Positions 46,271 through 59,136 of a stretch of DNA of 64,000 nt are shown in pieces. Each line of letters begins with the position of its first letter. The stretch's first letter is position 1. The notes under the pieces were generated by a model. That model was not told where the DNA came from. It made no database searches and was given only the letters and a program-made list of their open reading frames with translations. The DNA is from Gnetum montanum (taxonomy: Eukaryota; Streptophyta; Gnetopsida; Gnetales; Gnetaceae), in assembly GCA_015680685.1 (NCBI GenBank), contig MNCI01027068.1, forward strand, positions 139,652-203,651. The letters are read 5' to 3'. The position numbers were made by a program, and so were the translations under genes.

Positions 46271-46739
46271 CATGAAAAAGGCATCTATTTCCTCATGTAG
46301 GCAATGTGCACCTAAAGCAAATATTCAAAGGTGTCTATATGCAGTAGCCATAAAATAAGAGGATACCTAGTGGCTAACCACTAATTCTGAAAATAGCACC
46401 ATTTTCATGGAACCTACTAAAAGTCCAACATGCACTTATGTCATAGGCACGGATGAACTAGAGCAAGTTCATCATCAAGTCTCCGTTAATGCAAATGATG
46501 ATACCTATTGGAAAGAGTTGGAAATTCTTGAAAATTTTAAGTAAGAGCCCCTTGAGTTAAAAACTCTACTTGCCAGCATGGAATATGCATTCTTGAAAAA
46601 TGAAAAGTTGATAATAATCAATGAAAATCTTGCTCTAGAATAAAAATAGCTATTATTGAATGTGTTTGACAAATGGACAGCAATCTTTACTATGTGTTAT
46701 CCTAAACTCACAGGGATTGATCTGAGGCTATGCCAACAT

Positions 46740-47480
46740 CGTATCTACACTAATCCAACCATGAAGCCAAAGAGATACTTGTAGCAATGGTTAAATCCTA
46801 AATTGAAGCATATCATTAAAGAAGAAATTGAACAACTCCTGAAGGTAGGGTTTATCTATCCCATTGTAGATAGTGAACGGATTAGTCCACTTGTGATTGT
46901 GCCAAAGAAAAGTGACAAGTGGTGGGTCTGCATCGATTTTTTGTTGTTAAATATGACAATATTTAAAGATCATTTTCTATTTTTTTTGTTGATTAGGTGT
47001 TCGAAACCATATCTAGGCATTGCTATTATAGTTTTCTAGATGGTTATAGTGGCTATAACCAGATCTAGATTACATTAAAGGATTATGCCAAAACAAAATT
47101 TACGAATCCTTGGGGGACTTTTGCATATTGAAAGATGTCATTTGGCCTATGCAATGTCCCTACTACATTCCAATGCTTGATCTTAAATATTTTTTAGCAG
47201 CAAATTGATAGTGGGGTGGAAGTCTTCATGGATGACTTCTCCACCTATGGAGCTATATTTGAGTAAGCCCTACACCATCTTGAGTAAGTTCTCAAAAGAT
47301 GTGTGGAGACTAATCTTTAGTTTAATTGGTAGAAGAGTTCTTTGATGATCTAGGAGGGCATTGTATTAGGGCACAAAATCTCACAATCAAGGATTAAGGT
47401 TGATCCCAAAAAGATAAGGGTCATCCAAGGAATTATCTATCAACTAGAAATTATAAAAGATGTCTGGTCATTCCTTGGAC
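46740..47480 (+). pseudogene. pol: Ath-4 reverse transcriptase
   Basis: [19 protein letters not shown] (46851-46907) and WVCIDFLLLN are open; SFLDGYSGYN and the catalytic VFMDDFSTYG near 47220-47250 are readable in other frames. Internal stops and indels are present. Confidence 0.85.
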
Positions 47481-48018
47481 AAACTAGCTACAATCGATGA
47501 TTCATAGAGAATTTCTTTAAGATTGAAAAACCATTAGTTGATCTAACAAATAATTATGCTTCCTTCATCTAGAACAAAAAATGTAGAAATGTATTCAAGA
47601 ACCTCAAGTAGAAGCTCGTAGAGACTCCAATTTTATGAGCACCTGACTGATCTAGACCATTTCACATTATGACGAGTGCATTAAATTATGCCTTGCGGGC
47701 TATGCTTACATAATTGGATGATAAAAAAATATCCATATTACATCCACTAAAGAAGCCAAAGCATTGTGAATCTACTACTAAACTACAACACCATAGAAAA
47801 AGAATTGATATTAGTGATGTTTGCTCTAAAGAAGTTTAGGCACTATATGCTTAGATACAAACTGTTTGTGCACACAGACCATAGTGCAATTTGCTTCCTA
47901 ATGAATAAGCAAATGGTAAGTCCCCATGTGATATGGTGGCTAGTGATGTTACAAGAATTTGATCTTACAATGGTAGATTGAAGGGGAATTGAGAATGTGA
48001 TTGCTGACCACTTGTCTC
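47480..48018 (+). pseudogene. pol: Ath-4 RNase H
   Basis: ELILVMFALKKFRHYMLRY and LFVHTDHSAICFLMNKQMV are open at 47800-47920. It ends with DHLSQL just before the Ath-5 insertion. The catalytic N-terminal part near 47660 is damaged. Confidence 0.8.
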
Positions 48019-48024
48019 AGTTGT

Positions 48025-48029
48025 GATGG
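48025..48029 (+). repeat. Left target-site duplication of Ath-5
   Basis: GATGG here and TATGG at 63403-63407 flank Ath-5; four of five bases agree (ATGG). Ath-4 coding sequence is continuous when Ath-5 and one copy are removed. Confidence 0.75.
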
Positions 48030-48980
48030 TGATGAGAGCGGTTACTCTAATAATTAGAGTGGTAATTATTAGAGTGGTTATTATTAGAGCAGTTAATCTA
48101 ATTAATAGAGTGGTTATTATTAGAGGGGTAGTTTTTATAAAATTAGAGTGGCAGTTTCTCTTTATAATTAGAGGGGCAATTTCTCTAAAATTAGAGTGGC
48201 AGTTTTTGTAATTATTAGAGTAGTTGCTCCCAAGCCTATAAATATAGTGCCCAAGCACACAATAGAGGAGTAAAAAAGAAGAGGACGAATTTAGAAGAGG
48301 AATTTATAAGAGGAAGTCTTTTAGGGGTCAAGTAGCAAAACTCTAGCCAAGTGCCTGCAGCAGGAGGTCTAAGTGTGGATGGATCTTTATTCGAGCATTG
48401 TGTACCTGAGCATACCTTGTGTACGACAATAAAGATGAGCTCTTGGATTCATCCTTGCAGCACTTGAGATTTTTTTTCTTACTCACTTTCTTTATTTTCT
48501 TTTCTTCTGCATTTATTTTATTTTATTTTATGCACTTTACATTTCTATTATTAGCACACATAGTAAGATCACTTTGAGCATGTGTGTAACACTTGGTAAC
48601 CCAATAACGATTAGCGTTTGGTAATCCCAGTAGTGTTGTGTTGGTTCAAGATGTATACAACAAGTGAGAACAGATACTGGTGTTAAGAGTATTTTAAAGC
48701 CTAGTTAATCAGTAGTTAAGTTAAATTAGTCACTTAGTTATCTCTCTCTCTCCTCTCCTATTAGCATAAGATATTAAAAAGATAAAAGTTATAAAAATCA
48801 TGTACCTCAAGCTTACTTAACCATACAACCATGAAAATACAAGTTTGGAAAGACAACGATTTATTAACCCTGAGTGTTCCATTAGGGCACATAAGCACTT
48901 AGTCCTTGGACTTCAACCGGATCATGCGTGAAACACTCGTATTCATATGGTTGAGTGTAGGGGTACCTTGCCGCTCATCA
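48030..48980 (+). repeat. 5' LTR of Ath-5
   Basis: Ends TGATGAGAGC and CGCTCATCA. U3 (48030-48235) is an array of TTAGAG units, eight copies plus variants, headed by the inverted repeat ACTCTAATAATTAGAGT (48044-48060). TATA box at 48237-48244. R/U5 shared with the other families. Confidence 0.9.
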
Positions 48981-49000
48981 TTGGCGTTGTTGCTAGGGAC
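48981..49000 (+). other. Primer-binding site of Ath-5
   Basis: TTGGCGTTGTTGCTAGGGAC, close to the tRNA-Asp complement used by Athila-lineage elements. Confidence 0.85.
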
Positions 49001-49094
49001 TTAGTTGTTTGTGCGCTACGTAGAACATAGGAAATCATCCATATCGTTGGGATGTTAGAACGAACTTAGGGTTGATCAAAGGAAAGATAAGACA

Positions 49095-50412
49095 ATGGTA
49101 AATCACACACCGAACAAGATGAAAATGTCTTCTTCTTCACACAAGAGCACTTCACCGCCTAGGACTAACATAAGAGACATTCGACAACATCATACACATA
49201 ACCAAGATCCACTAGTTCCTCAACAATTTTGGGTAGTATATGCTCATCATGATGAGTATGTACTTGATTTCACCTTTATCCTCCACCAAGATGAAAACTG
49301 CATTGGAGAGACTTGGAGGGTAACATAGTGTTGCCTCCAAACCGATCAATCCCCAACATGCTCCTTCGTGATCTCACATGAATAGGCATGCTACTTTTAT
49401 ATGCAGAATACATTGCATGTGATCATCATACAAGGGACTATCATCCCATAGAAGTGCAACATCAACGAGACTTGCAACAGGAGAGTTACCATGCATCCTT
49501 GAAGGGTAAATGGCCCCATAACGCCCCATACGTTTTAAGCGAAATTACGGATGACGAACTAGTTTCAACAGGTTCCCCACCAAATGATGTTCCCCCTCCT
49601 GACAATGGTCAGGAGGTGGTGTATTAGAACCTCCACTCCATAGTTTACAACCCTGGTTTTGATCCCCATGAACACAAAGTGTTCAATGAGGGAACACAAA
49701 CACACAATAAGGGTAGACTTTCTGATAGTGATCATGATCAAGGCCAAGACCACCGAAGAGAAGGTAGAAAACACCATCATGATGATGGTTCTCCTTCTTC
49801 TTCACCTTCATCATCACATTCACCCTCTCCTTCAATGTTGGGATGTAGTCATAAGGAAACTAACCATGAGGATAAAGGAAGACAGAGTGAAAAACATCGA
49901 TGATACAGTCGAGAAAGAGGACGAGGGCACTCTAGGGAATCACAACATAGAAGAAGGGAGAGTAGGGAACCATGTAGACATCACAAATGCTATGAACAAG
50001 ATGACCATGAAGAATCACTACTCGCAACTAGAAGCATTTTAGATATCACGAAGGCCGTAAGAGTTCTGACAAGGCACCAAACGTACAGTAGGTTCAAGAG
50101 GTTAGACATGAACAATATCCCACGATTTGAAGGGGGATATAATCTTGATCCTCAAAATCACTTACAAGTATTCCACGATGTGTGTGCCTTACAGAACATC
50201 AAGAACAAATGGAAAAAACTGATGTTGTTCCCAAGGACACTAGTGAAAGAAGCAGAAAGTTGGTACCAGTCCTTAGAACAGAAATCCATTCGGAGATGGA
50301 GTACGATGTTAATTGTTTAATGATAAGTATCAAATGTACTCCCTAGTGTCTAACCTACAAAAAAAATCCAAGAATTGAAGCAAGGAAATCATGAACCCTT
50401 GGATGCTGCCAG
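49095..50412 (+). pseudogene. gag: Ath-5 gag, C-terminally deleted
   Basis: The ATG at 49095 opens 78 residues, including MSSSSHKST and FWVVYAHHDEYV. A His/Ser/Asp-rich tract follows (49680-49900), then the Gag core MNNIPRFEGGYNLDPQNHLQ (50108-50167). It breaks off at 50412 within the sequence encoding EPLDAA and switches at once to RT-entry sequence. The knuckle, protease and linker are missing. Confidence 0.85.
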
Positions 50413-50429
50413 CATAGGATTTACATTGA

Positions 50430-51230
50430 CCCCTTCATGTAAGCTCGGAAACAACCGCAAAGGCAATTAAACCCAAAATTGAAGCAAATAGTAAAAGAGG
50501 AAATAGAATAGCTTCTTAAGGTTGGGTTCATATATTCCATTGCTAATAGCGAATGGGTTAGCCCTCTAGTGATCGTGCCTAAAAAGGGAGGTAAATGGAG
50601 GGTTTGTATAGATTTTAGATTGCTGAACATGGCAACATTTAAGGACCACTTTCTGTTGCCATTCGTTGACCAAGTCTTAGACACCATAGCGAGGCATTGC
50701 TATTATAGTTTTCTAGATGGCTATAGTGGATACAACCAAATATGGATAGCCTCATAAGATCAAGCCAAGACAATGTTCACTAGTACTTGGGGAACGTTTG
50801 TTTTGCTTGTGCAATGCTCCTGCCACATTTCAACACCTGGTTCTAAGAATATTCTAACAACAGATAGGAAATGGAGTGGAAGTCTTGATGGACGACTTCT
50901 CCACTTATGGAACAAGTTTTGATCAAGCCTTGGACCGATTAGAGCAAGTGCTGAAAAGATGCATAGAAACCAACTTAAGACTCAAGTAGCAGAAAAGCCA
51001 TTTGATGGTCCAAGAAGGCGTAGTACTTGGGCATAAGATTTCACATTCAAGAATAAAGGTAGACCCAAATAAAGTTAGGGTCATCCAAGGAATCACCTAT
51101 TAATCAAAAACTATCAAAGACATTCAGTCATTCCTTTGACACATTGGCTACTATAGGAGATTCATTGAGAACTTCTCCATGATTGCAAAATCGTTGGTAG
51201 AGCTAACGAAGAAGGATGCACCATTTGAAT
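50430..51230 (+). pseudogene. pol: Ath-5 reverse transcriptase
   Basis: KWRVCIDFRLLN, SFLDGYSGYNQI, and the catalytic VLMDDFSTYG (near 50880) are present in order. Stops, several explained by CAG-to-TAG or TGG-to-TAG changes, break the frame. Confidence 0.9.
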
Positions 51231-51690
51231 GGACCAAGTAATGTGAACGAGCATTCCAAAATATGAAACAAAAGCTTGTAGAAAATCCCATTCTACAAGC
51301 CCCTGACTAGTCTAGACTATTCCATATAATGACTGACGCGTCTAATTATGCCTTAGGAGCTGTAATTACACAGTTAGATGACCAAAAACATCCTTACTAC
51401 ATCTACTATGCAAGTAGGAGTATCACTGGTGCATAACTTAACTACATAACTACAAAAAAAGAATTAATGGCTATAGTGTTTGCACTAGATAAGTTTAGGC
51501 ACTATGTGTTAGGTTACAAAGTGTTCATCCATATGGATCATAGTGCAATTCGGTTCCTCATGAACAAGCCAATGGTTAGCCCTCGTATTATACGATGGCT
51601 AGTAATCCTACAGGAGTTTGATTTAATGATGATTGATCGAAAGGATGCCAAGAATGTAGTTGTAGATCATTTATCTTGATTGCATTAGGA
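51231..51690 (+). pseudogene. pol: Ath-5 RNase H
   Basis: MTDASNYALGAVIT (catalytic Asp), YYIYYASRSITGA and a 70-residue open segment with KFRHYVLGYKVFIHMDHSA and a terminal DHLS (51467-51679). Two stops. Confidence 0.87.
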
Positions 51691-51829
51691 TAACAAAGAG
51701 GATGAATACGTAATGTCTGATCATTTTTCTAATGAATCCCTCTTTGCTAGTGTAGTGAATAACCAACCCATGGAGATGAATTGGTATAGTAGCATTCTCA
51801 CCTATCTCCTTACCCAACAAACACCATAG

Positions 51830-53000
51830 GAGCTAGACTTTAGAAGGAAACAACAGTTTCCTCATAGAGCCAAGTACTTCATGGAGATCAATGGAAAACT
51901 TTACAAAGTGTATCCTGATGGCTTGGTTCGATGGTGCATTCCCGAGGTGGAACAACTAAGAGTTCCCCAAGATGCTCATGAGGGTCCTTGTGGGGGTCAC
52001 TATGCAGGGAGATGAATGGCTATTAAGATCCTAATTGCAAGATATTACTGGCCAACATTATTTTGGGACGCCCATCAATTTGTCCAATCTTGCGAGTGCT
52101 ATCAACATGATGGGGGAATGACTTCTAGAATGGAGGGACCGTAACAATGGATTCAACCTTTAGAACCCTTCAACATTTGGGAATAGACTTTATGAGGCCC
52201 ATTACACCAATGTCCAATGGAAAAGCTTACATCATTGTTGTCGTAGACTATCTAATGAAATGGGCTAAAGTAGCTGCTGTTACAGACTGCATATCATCTA
52301 CAGTTGCATGATTTGTGTAACAACAAATCGTAAATAGGTTTTTTGTGCCACGTGCACTTATCTCAAATAATGGAACACACTTCACAGGTGTAACTTTTCG
52401 GAAGTTAATGCAACACCTAGGGGTTGAACATAAATTGACTACACCTTATCACCCCCAAGCTAATGGACAAGCCAACGTCATTAACAAGGAGATCACTAAA
52501 ATATTAACAAGGAAAATTAGCAAGTATAAGCGACATTGGAGCACTAAACTAAATGATGCTCTTTGGGCATACCACTCCACTTGGAAACTCCCTATAGGCT
52601 ACTCTCCCTATGAGTTAGTGTATAGAAAAATTCCAAAGCTTCTGATTCAAACCGAGCTCCATACACTATCCATAGCTTGTGACCTCCACCCTGACCTTGA
52701 TCTAGCACAAAAACAAAGGTTGGAAACTTTAAATGTGCTAGAAGAAAATTGATTAGCTGCCCTGTTGTCAAATGAGTTGCACAAGGCATATAACAAGCAA
52801 CGCCATGACTTGAAAATTTGAAAGGTTAAGTATCAGCTAGGAGATAAGGTCCTCTATTGGAATCCGACACATGTGCCACAATGTACAAAATTTCAAACAC
52901 TGTGGAAAGGACCTTACATTATTCATACAACCTTTCCTTCAGGGGCCATGACCATATACAAACTTGAGAGCCCTGATAAGAGATTACTAGTCAATGTGTA
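51830..53000 (+). pseudogene. pol: Ath-5 integrase
   Basis: The N-terminal zinc-binding region keeps HEGPCGGHY and CECYQHDGG (about 51980-52120). The catalytic core has the first Asp in FMRPI context (52190), LISNNGTHF with the second Asp changed to Asn (52357), and the Glu in NKEITKILT (52480). A 135-residue stretch is open at 52345-52752. The C-terminus has the LWKGPYI module. No chromodomain. Confidence 0.9.
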
Positions 53001-54869
53001 ACATACCAAACCCTTCCATGAACTTAGAATGGCCAGTGCACATAATACCTTTGAGAAGGGACAACCCTACTCATTATTTTGGATCTCCTCCTCTCAACTC
53101 AGTCATGGGGGAGATGGCCACCTCTGTTGATCAATCAAGGCCCTTAGTTCTTTTTGAATTTTTTTAGCACATTTTTGTTTTACACGTTTTTTTTTCATAG
53201 ATTTTTGTTTTACACATTCTTTCAACTTTTCTTATCTTTTTTTACACCATTGTTCATATTTTTACTATTTCCTTATTTGCTTGATTGCTTTTATCCATAA
53301 TCCAATAAGTGCTCATGATGGTGGATTGAATTATATCATATTAATTACTAATGTTTGGTTTTTACCTTTAAATTATGATGTTGATATTAAGGTATGGTTC
53401 TTTTGATATAACAGGCAATGAGTCCACGTTGTCCATGCATCCATGAATTTCTATGGTCTGTCTTGGCTTGGAACTGTACAGTCCCTTTCTTTAAATAATA
53501 GAACTATCAACGAATTAGTGATTGGACATTTCTCAAACTAAGGAAGGACTCAAGGATTGAACAAGGTTTGACTTCAAGGGGATTTGATGCATTTGTGCTG
53601 GCCATTCTCTTGGGGTGCTTGAATGTTTCCTTCTTGGGTTTTCCTTACCATTCCAACATTGCTCCATTATCAGGAAGTTGAGCTAATAAAAATAATAAGT
53701 CTTTGCATGGTGTGGTTCTCGTGCAAAAAAAAAAAAGAAAAAAATGAGAATTTAAAGCACAACCCTTAGACAAAATAAATGCAAAAAAATGCATGGGTCT
53801 TTTCATGGTGTGGTTCCCATTCAAAAAAAAAAACAACATGGGAATTCAAAGCACACCTCTTAGACCAAATAAAAGGGTTACAAACACTAGTTATGGAACC
53901 AAAAAGATATGTTACCCATGCCCAAAGGTTCCCTCTAACTAAGGCCCTTTCTCGCTTCCTGGTTCTCAATCTCACTCTCCTCAAAATGGTGGTGACTCTT
54001 TGTGGAAGCATTCTTGTTGGTTCAGGTGGATGGATTGGTCAAGTGTGTTGATGCAAGGTCACTAGATGTGGTTTGTTGAAGTCTATATTTGGAATGAGTT
54101 CTACTCAATCACATTAACCATGAAATACACAAGGGACTTTACACAACCTTGTTCATGGGATTCCATTCCATTATCTTCTCTCCATCTTTCTCCCTATTTT
54201 TCCACCTCATTGCCAGTTTTATCATTAGTCTATCTCTGGGTTGATGCATTTTTTTTCTTTGGTATATTCTTATGGGTAAGTTATGAACTCTTTCTTCCAA
54301 ATAACATTCCTAGAGCCTATAGACTCTTTGGTTTGTGGGTTTGTCAGGGCATAAAAAGCATGAGCATGCTTTGAGGAGGACCCGCTAGCATTCCTTTTTG
54401 GTGCAATTATTAACTTCTTTCCCTCAAACTTTTTTTGCAATTGATCATTTCTTGTTTCATCCCCATCCATGACATCCATTTTATTAGCATTATTGTTGTT
54501 ATTTTTTTCCATCTTTCTTGTTTTTCATATTTTTCCATCTTATAGCTACCGAAGGTTCGCTCTTAGTCGTGGGGGCCCTAGCACAAATTTTTTAATTTTC
54601 TCCATTTTACTATTCACCTAAACCCTACACCTTGCATAGTCACCTGTGATAAATCTCTGAACTAGTTTTTGCCATAACCACAACTTAGCCAATGCACTTC
54701 ATCTTGAGGCAAGGTATCAACTGCATTGTGGTTTATCTATCCTTGCTCAATTGTAACTATGTTGTGTGTGCATATGGAGATCATACAAGTAATGGACTAG
54801 GCTTGGAGGAAGCACTCAGGATGGACCAGAACTAGAGCATTTATGAAAGGGGCAAGTCTAGTGGCATGG
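53001..54869 (+). other. 3' UTR of Ath-5
   Basis: No coding frame. It starts with repeated TTTTTGTTTTACAC units (53165-53220), homologous to the same position in Ath-2, Ath-3 and Ath-6. It is interrupted by Ath-6 and finishes at 62185-62457. Confidence 0.75.
54865..54869 (+). repeat. Left target-site duplication of Ath-6
   Basis: CATGG here and GATGG at 62185-62189 share ATGG. Removing Ath-6 gives a continuous Ath-5 3' UTR that aligns with the Ath-6 3' UTR (near 60850). Confidence 0.7.
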
Positions 54870-55731
54870 TAATGAGACATAATATCTCATAGGCCGCGAT
54901 ATCACATCGTCCCCTGTGATATCGCATAAGCGATATCGTGGTCCACCACCAAGTCTATAAATAAGAGGTGACTCTCCCTTGTTTTCTCATCCTAGGCTAG
55001 AAGTAGGGAAACTCTGGTAGATTGATCACTCCAGAGATAGAATATTTTCCATGTGCCCGCAGTAGGAGTCCTAAAGTGAATGGATCTTTATTCGAGCAAC
55101 ATTATACCTAAACACAAGTTGTGTATGGAAATAAAGATGAACTTCCTGGATAAACCTTGCAGTGCATGGAATAGGATTTTATTTANNNNNNNNNNNNNNN
55201 NNNNNNNNNNNNNNNNNNNNNNNNNNNNNNNNNNNNNNNNNNNNNNNNNNNNNNNNNNNNNNNNNNNNNNNNNNNNNNNNNNNNNNNNNNNNNNNNNNNN
55301 NNNNNNNNNNNNNNNNNNNNNNNNNNNNNNNNNNNNNNNNNNNNNNNNNNNNNNNNNNNNNNNNNNNNNNNNNNNNNNNNNNNNNNNNNNNNNNNNNNNN
55401 NNNNNNNNNNNNNNNNNNNNNNNNNNNNNNNNNNNNNNNNNNNNNNNNNNTAATTTAGACTTAGTTCATTAGTTAGAGTTAGTAATTAGTTTCTCAACCC
55501 TTCAACTCATTAGCATAGGAGACATAAAAGATAAAAACTATAAAAATCATATACCTTGGACTTACTTAACCATACACCATGACAAATACAAGTAATTTTG
55601 GAAAGACAATGAATGATTAACCCTAAGTGTTCCATGGGGCGTGTAGGCACTTAGTCTGCGGAGTTCGACCGGATCATGTGTGCTACGCTCATTTCGTATG
55701 GTTGAGTTTAGGGGTATCTTGCCACTCATCG
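54870..55731 (+). repeat. 5' LTR of Ath-6 with assembly gap
   Basis: Starts TAATGAGAC, aligned base by base with TGATAAGAT of the 3' LTR (TG changed to TA), and ends CACTCATCG. TATA box at 54955-54962. GATATC copies at 54898, 54918 and 54932. N run at 55186-55450 replaces a stretch that is about 440 bases in the 3' LTR. Confidence 0.87.
55186..55450. other. Assembly gap (265 N) in Ath-6 5' LTR
   Basis: By comparison with the 3' LTR (about 61466-61905) the hidden sequence is about 440 bases and includes an internal duplication (61522-61582 and 61597-61730) that probably defeated assembly. Confidence 0.85.
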
Positions 55732-55751
55732 TTGGCACCGTTGCCAGGGAC
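55732..55751 (+). other. Primer-binding site of Ath-6
   Basis: TTGGCACCGTTGCCAGGGAC, the best-preserved tRNA-Asp-type site in the window, directly after the LTR. Confidence 0.9.
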
Positions 55752-55871
55752 TAAGTGTTTGTATGCTGAATAGAACATAAAGGATATCACTCACATCGTT
55801 GGGAGCCTAAATGAACCTTCAAGTTAATTAATAAAAAAATTATATAATGGTGAAATAGCACATCGATAAAA

Positions 55872-58381
55872 ATGTCTTCTTCTCACATAAGTAATTCACC
55901 ACCTAGGACTAATACTAGAGACAGTCGGCAACATAAAACACATAACCAAAATCAGCCAAGTCCTAAATAATATAAGATAGCCTATAATCATCCCGATGAG
56001 TATATTCCAAAATTTACCTTTATCTTCCATCAAGATGAACAGTTGTGATGGAGAGATATGCAAGGTAACATCGTGTTACCCCCAGATCGATTAGTCCCTA
56101 ACAAGCTCTTCCATGCTTTGGCACAGATAGGCATGATAGAATTATTTGCTGAATACGTTGCGAAAGACTTTGATATGAGGGATTATCATCCCACAGAAGC
56201 ACAACGTATGAGGGAGTCAAGGTAGGAGAGTCAACATATAATTTTGAAGGGCAAAGGTCCACACGTTCTTAGCGAAATAGGAGATGAGGAACCTCTTATA
56301 ACGGGTTCTTTAGCAAATGATGTTCCCCCTTCTAATGATGGTGAGGAGGTTGGGTATCAGAACCTATGCTCAATGATACATAACACTGGTTCTGATCCCC
56401 GTGAACGCTAACTATTCATAGAGGGAACAAACACTCATGCTAAGGACGGGCACTTAGATCGTCATAACAATCGGGGCCAAAGTAGCAGAAGAGAAGGCAA
56501 GAAACATCGTCATGGCAATGGTTCCCCTTCTTCTTACCCTTCATCTCACCACTCACCCTCTCCTTCCACATCTGGGTGCAGCCACCATGAACATAACGGT
56601 GAGGATAGGGGTAGGAAAGATGAGAGACCTCGACGGGAAAGTTGAGAGAGAGGACAAGGGCAAGGACGTAGGGAGAGTAGGGAACAACGAAGAAATCATA
56701 GGCATCATGAAAGAGATGATCATGATGAGCCCCTACTCGCAATCTGAAGTATTCTTGACATAATGGAGGCTGTTAGGATTCCAACAAAGCACCAAAAGGA
56801 CAGTCGAATCAAGCGTTTAGACATGAACAATATCCCACGTTTTGAAGGGGGATACAACGATGATCCGCAACATCATTTATAGGAATTCCATGATGCTTGT
56901 GCCTTGTAGAATATAGAAAATGAGTGGAAAAAACTTAAGTTGTTCCCAAGGACACTCACTAAAGAAGCAGAGAGTTGATACCACTCCTTAGAACCTAAAA
57001 CCATCAGGAGGTGGAGTACAATGCTAAAACTCTTCAACGATAAATATCAGACATACTCCAGAGTGTCCAATTTGTGTAAGCAGATCCAAGGCTATAAACA
57101 AGGTACTTATGAACCCTTGGATGCTGCCATGGCCCGCTACTACACATTGTTATATCTTTGCCTGGGCCATGAGTACACTCAGTGGGATCAACTTCACCAC
57201 ATCGTGGATGGGCTAAGGCATGAAATGAGAAGAATCCTTGGGACTTATGCCCAAGGGACACTATCACAACTTAGAGCCCATGAAGTTCATTGCTTGTTGG
57301 AGCAAGTAGCAAAAGAAGAAGGTGAGCTACAAAAAAGGGAAAGTGTGGAAGAATACAACTATGATCCCTCTCTTCGAAATAAGGGAGTAAAATTTTGCGA
57401 TGAAGAGGATGAGTCACCACTCGAAGAGTTGGTGAATCGGAAAACCTTGCCGATCCAAAAACTAACAACTGAAGTATAGGCTAAGATGGACCAATTGTGG
57501 GATTCCTTAGACTCAATACTTGAAAGTGTCTTGAAAATCGTAGAAGAGTCTAAGGAGGAATGAAGTAATGAGAAAGGTAAGACAAAGTGAAGAAATTCAG
57601 GCCATGCACATAACAAAGGTAAAGGGAAAATTAATATCTCCAATGAAGTTGTGGAATTAGACACAGACAATGACGATGGATGTGAGATCTGCCATTATGA
57701 TCATCCCAAGGAATGTTGTCCAATCATCTCACATCTACAAGAGTCTGGGGTGTATGCACTTAATCCAAGACTTAACCAACGGAAAACACCTCGAAGGTTA
57801 CCTTATCCCCAAGGTAACTGAAGGCAGTTCCACCAACCACTAACGTACTATCCAAGTGGAACTCCACCACAATCCATTGAACAGCATCAACAGTGGAAAT
57901 ACCCATAGTCATGGGGGATTCCATCGCCAAGACAATGGTACCCTTACTGGTAACCTGATCCTTATGGATATTATGTGCAGTAGTCGGTTTCTCCAAGTGA
58001 CTCTATGAGTCACACAACTCCCCAACGTCACTACCAAGTTTGGGAGTACTTTAGGAGGACTCATTCTCCTTTGGGAGACATCCCACATTTACACCATCCT
58101 CCAACTCCATTCGCACCTCTTCCACCTGTAGTTCCCATAACACCGCCTGCTCCAACAATGCAAGGGGAGCTCCCTACTCAACCACAGCAACGTAATGCTA
58201 TGAGAGCTATAAATTTCAACCTGCTGCTGGTTCTAACAACTGTAAAAAGAGAAGACCTTTCTTCAAAACCAAAAGCCTAGATAAACTCTCACAACAACAA
58301 GCAGTTGAGTCTAGGTACACTCCTCCACCATCTAACACTTCGGAGCACCCTTCAGTCCAATAGAGCTTAACCCATACAGTT
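55872..58381 (+). pseudogene. gag: Ath-6 gag
   Basis: The ATG at 55872 begins the MSSSHISN-type start. NNIPRFEGGYNDDPQHHL at about 56827-56880 is the Gag core. A 152-residue open segment (57021-57479) covers the helical C-terminal part with a TYEPLDAAMARYY motif. CEICHYDHPKEC at 57681-57716 is a knuckle-like Cys/His box. A Tyr/Gln/Pro-rich tract leads to the protease. Isolated stops, such as the one at 57477-57479, interrupt an otherwise followable frame. Confidence 0.88.
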
Positions 58382-59008
58382 ATGTTAACGCATACCATAA
58401 CTGATTGGATCAAGGTAGGCCACCTTCCTAGGAAACTAAATGACCTTAGGAGTCCCTTAATCTATCTACAAATCACTAAGAATGCACCACATAAGGCTCT
58501 TCTTGACTTAGGTTCCAGAGTCAACCTGATTTCACGAAAGATGTATCAAGCCTGGAACCTGCCCCAACTTAAGAAGAGCAACATCCAACTTGAGCTGGTT
58601 GACCAGTCCATCACCATTCCCTTGGGAATGATGGAGAACATTGTTACCACTATGTGTGGTTGGTCCTACCCAGCTGAGTTCCTAGTGATAGAAGTTAATA
58701 GCAACGAAGGGGACTTCCCAATTATAATGGGAAGGGCATGGCTGAGTACAGTAGACGCATGCCTTAGGATCCGCAATCTTTCTTTGGAAATTTCTAAGAT
58801 AAAAATATATGGAAATATTGATAAGAGGAAAGTTCCATGCATCACATACAGTGATTCATCGGGTGATGACATGGAGGAAATGCCTCCATGTAACAGGTGT
58901 GCCCTTGAAACTTTAAAACAAAGATGCCTGTATGTAGCAACCACACAAGCAGTAGACACCCTGTGGTTGACAGCTACTAGGAAGAGCAAACTAATATGCA
59001 CGAAATGA
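58382..59008 (+). CDS. pro: Ath-6 aspartic protease domain, open frame of 208 residues
   Basis: This domain would process Gag. KALLDLGSRVNLISRKMYQ holds the catalytic loop (Asp42), with the D-L-G-S form typical of Athila; CGWSYPAEFLVIEV and IIMGRAWLSTVDA (residues 114-126) are the flap-to-C-terminal elements. The ATG at 58382 is internal to the polyprotein, so true translation would come from upstream gag. Downstream is a short linker with CNRCALETLKQRCLYVATTQ. No RT follows. It is the least damaged coding segment of the Athila-type elements here. Confidence 0.85.
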   Translation: MLTHTITDWIKVGHLPRKLNDLRSPLIYLQITKNAPHKALLDLGSRVNLISRKMYQAWNLPQLKKSNIQLELVDQSITIPLGMMENIVTTMCGWSYPAEFLVIEVNSNEGDFPIIMGRAWLSTVDACLRIRNLSLEISKIKIYGNIDKRKVPCITYSDSSGDDMEEMPPCNRCALETLKQRCLYVATTQAVDTLWLTATRKSKLICTK

Positions 59009-59136
59009 ACTGAGGAAACTCATGCTAACAATGAAGGCATCGACACATTGAAATATGAGCGTCGCCAACTTCCACCCCTCAACCTAAGAACATCAGTTGA
59101 GAGAAGTTGGGCACTTATACCAAATTCAAACAAACA

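Larger units (their letters stand above)
42354..48029 (+). mobile_element. Ath-4, 5' part: Athila-type element
   Basis: Order: truncated LTR, PBS, gag, protease, RT, RNase H. At 48030 it is interrupted by Ath-5, and the reading continues at 63403 with the RNase H-integrase junction. Coding frames are heavily decayed, consistent with the oldest member of the right-hand stack. Confidence 0.88.

Noticed and set aside
55080-55472. Plus-strand frames across the 265-N gap
   Set aside because: Mostly N; the remainder is LTR R/U5.
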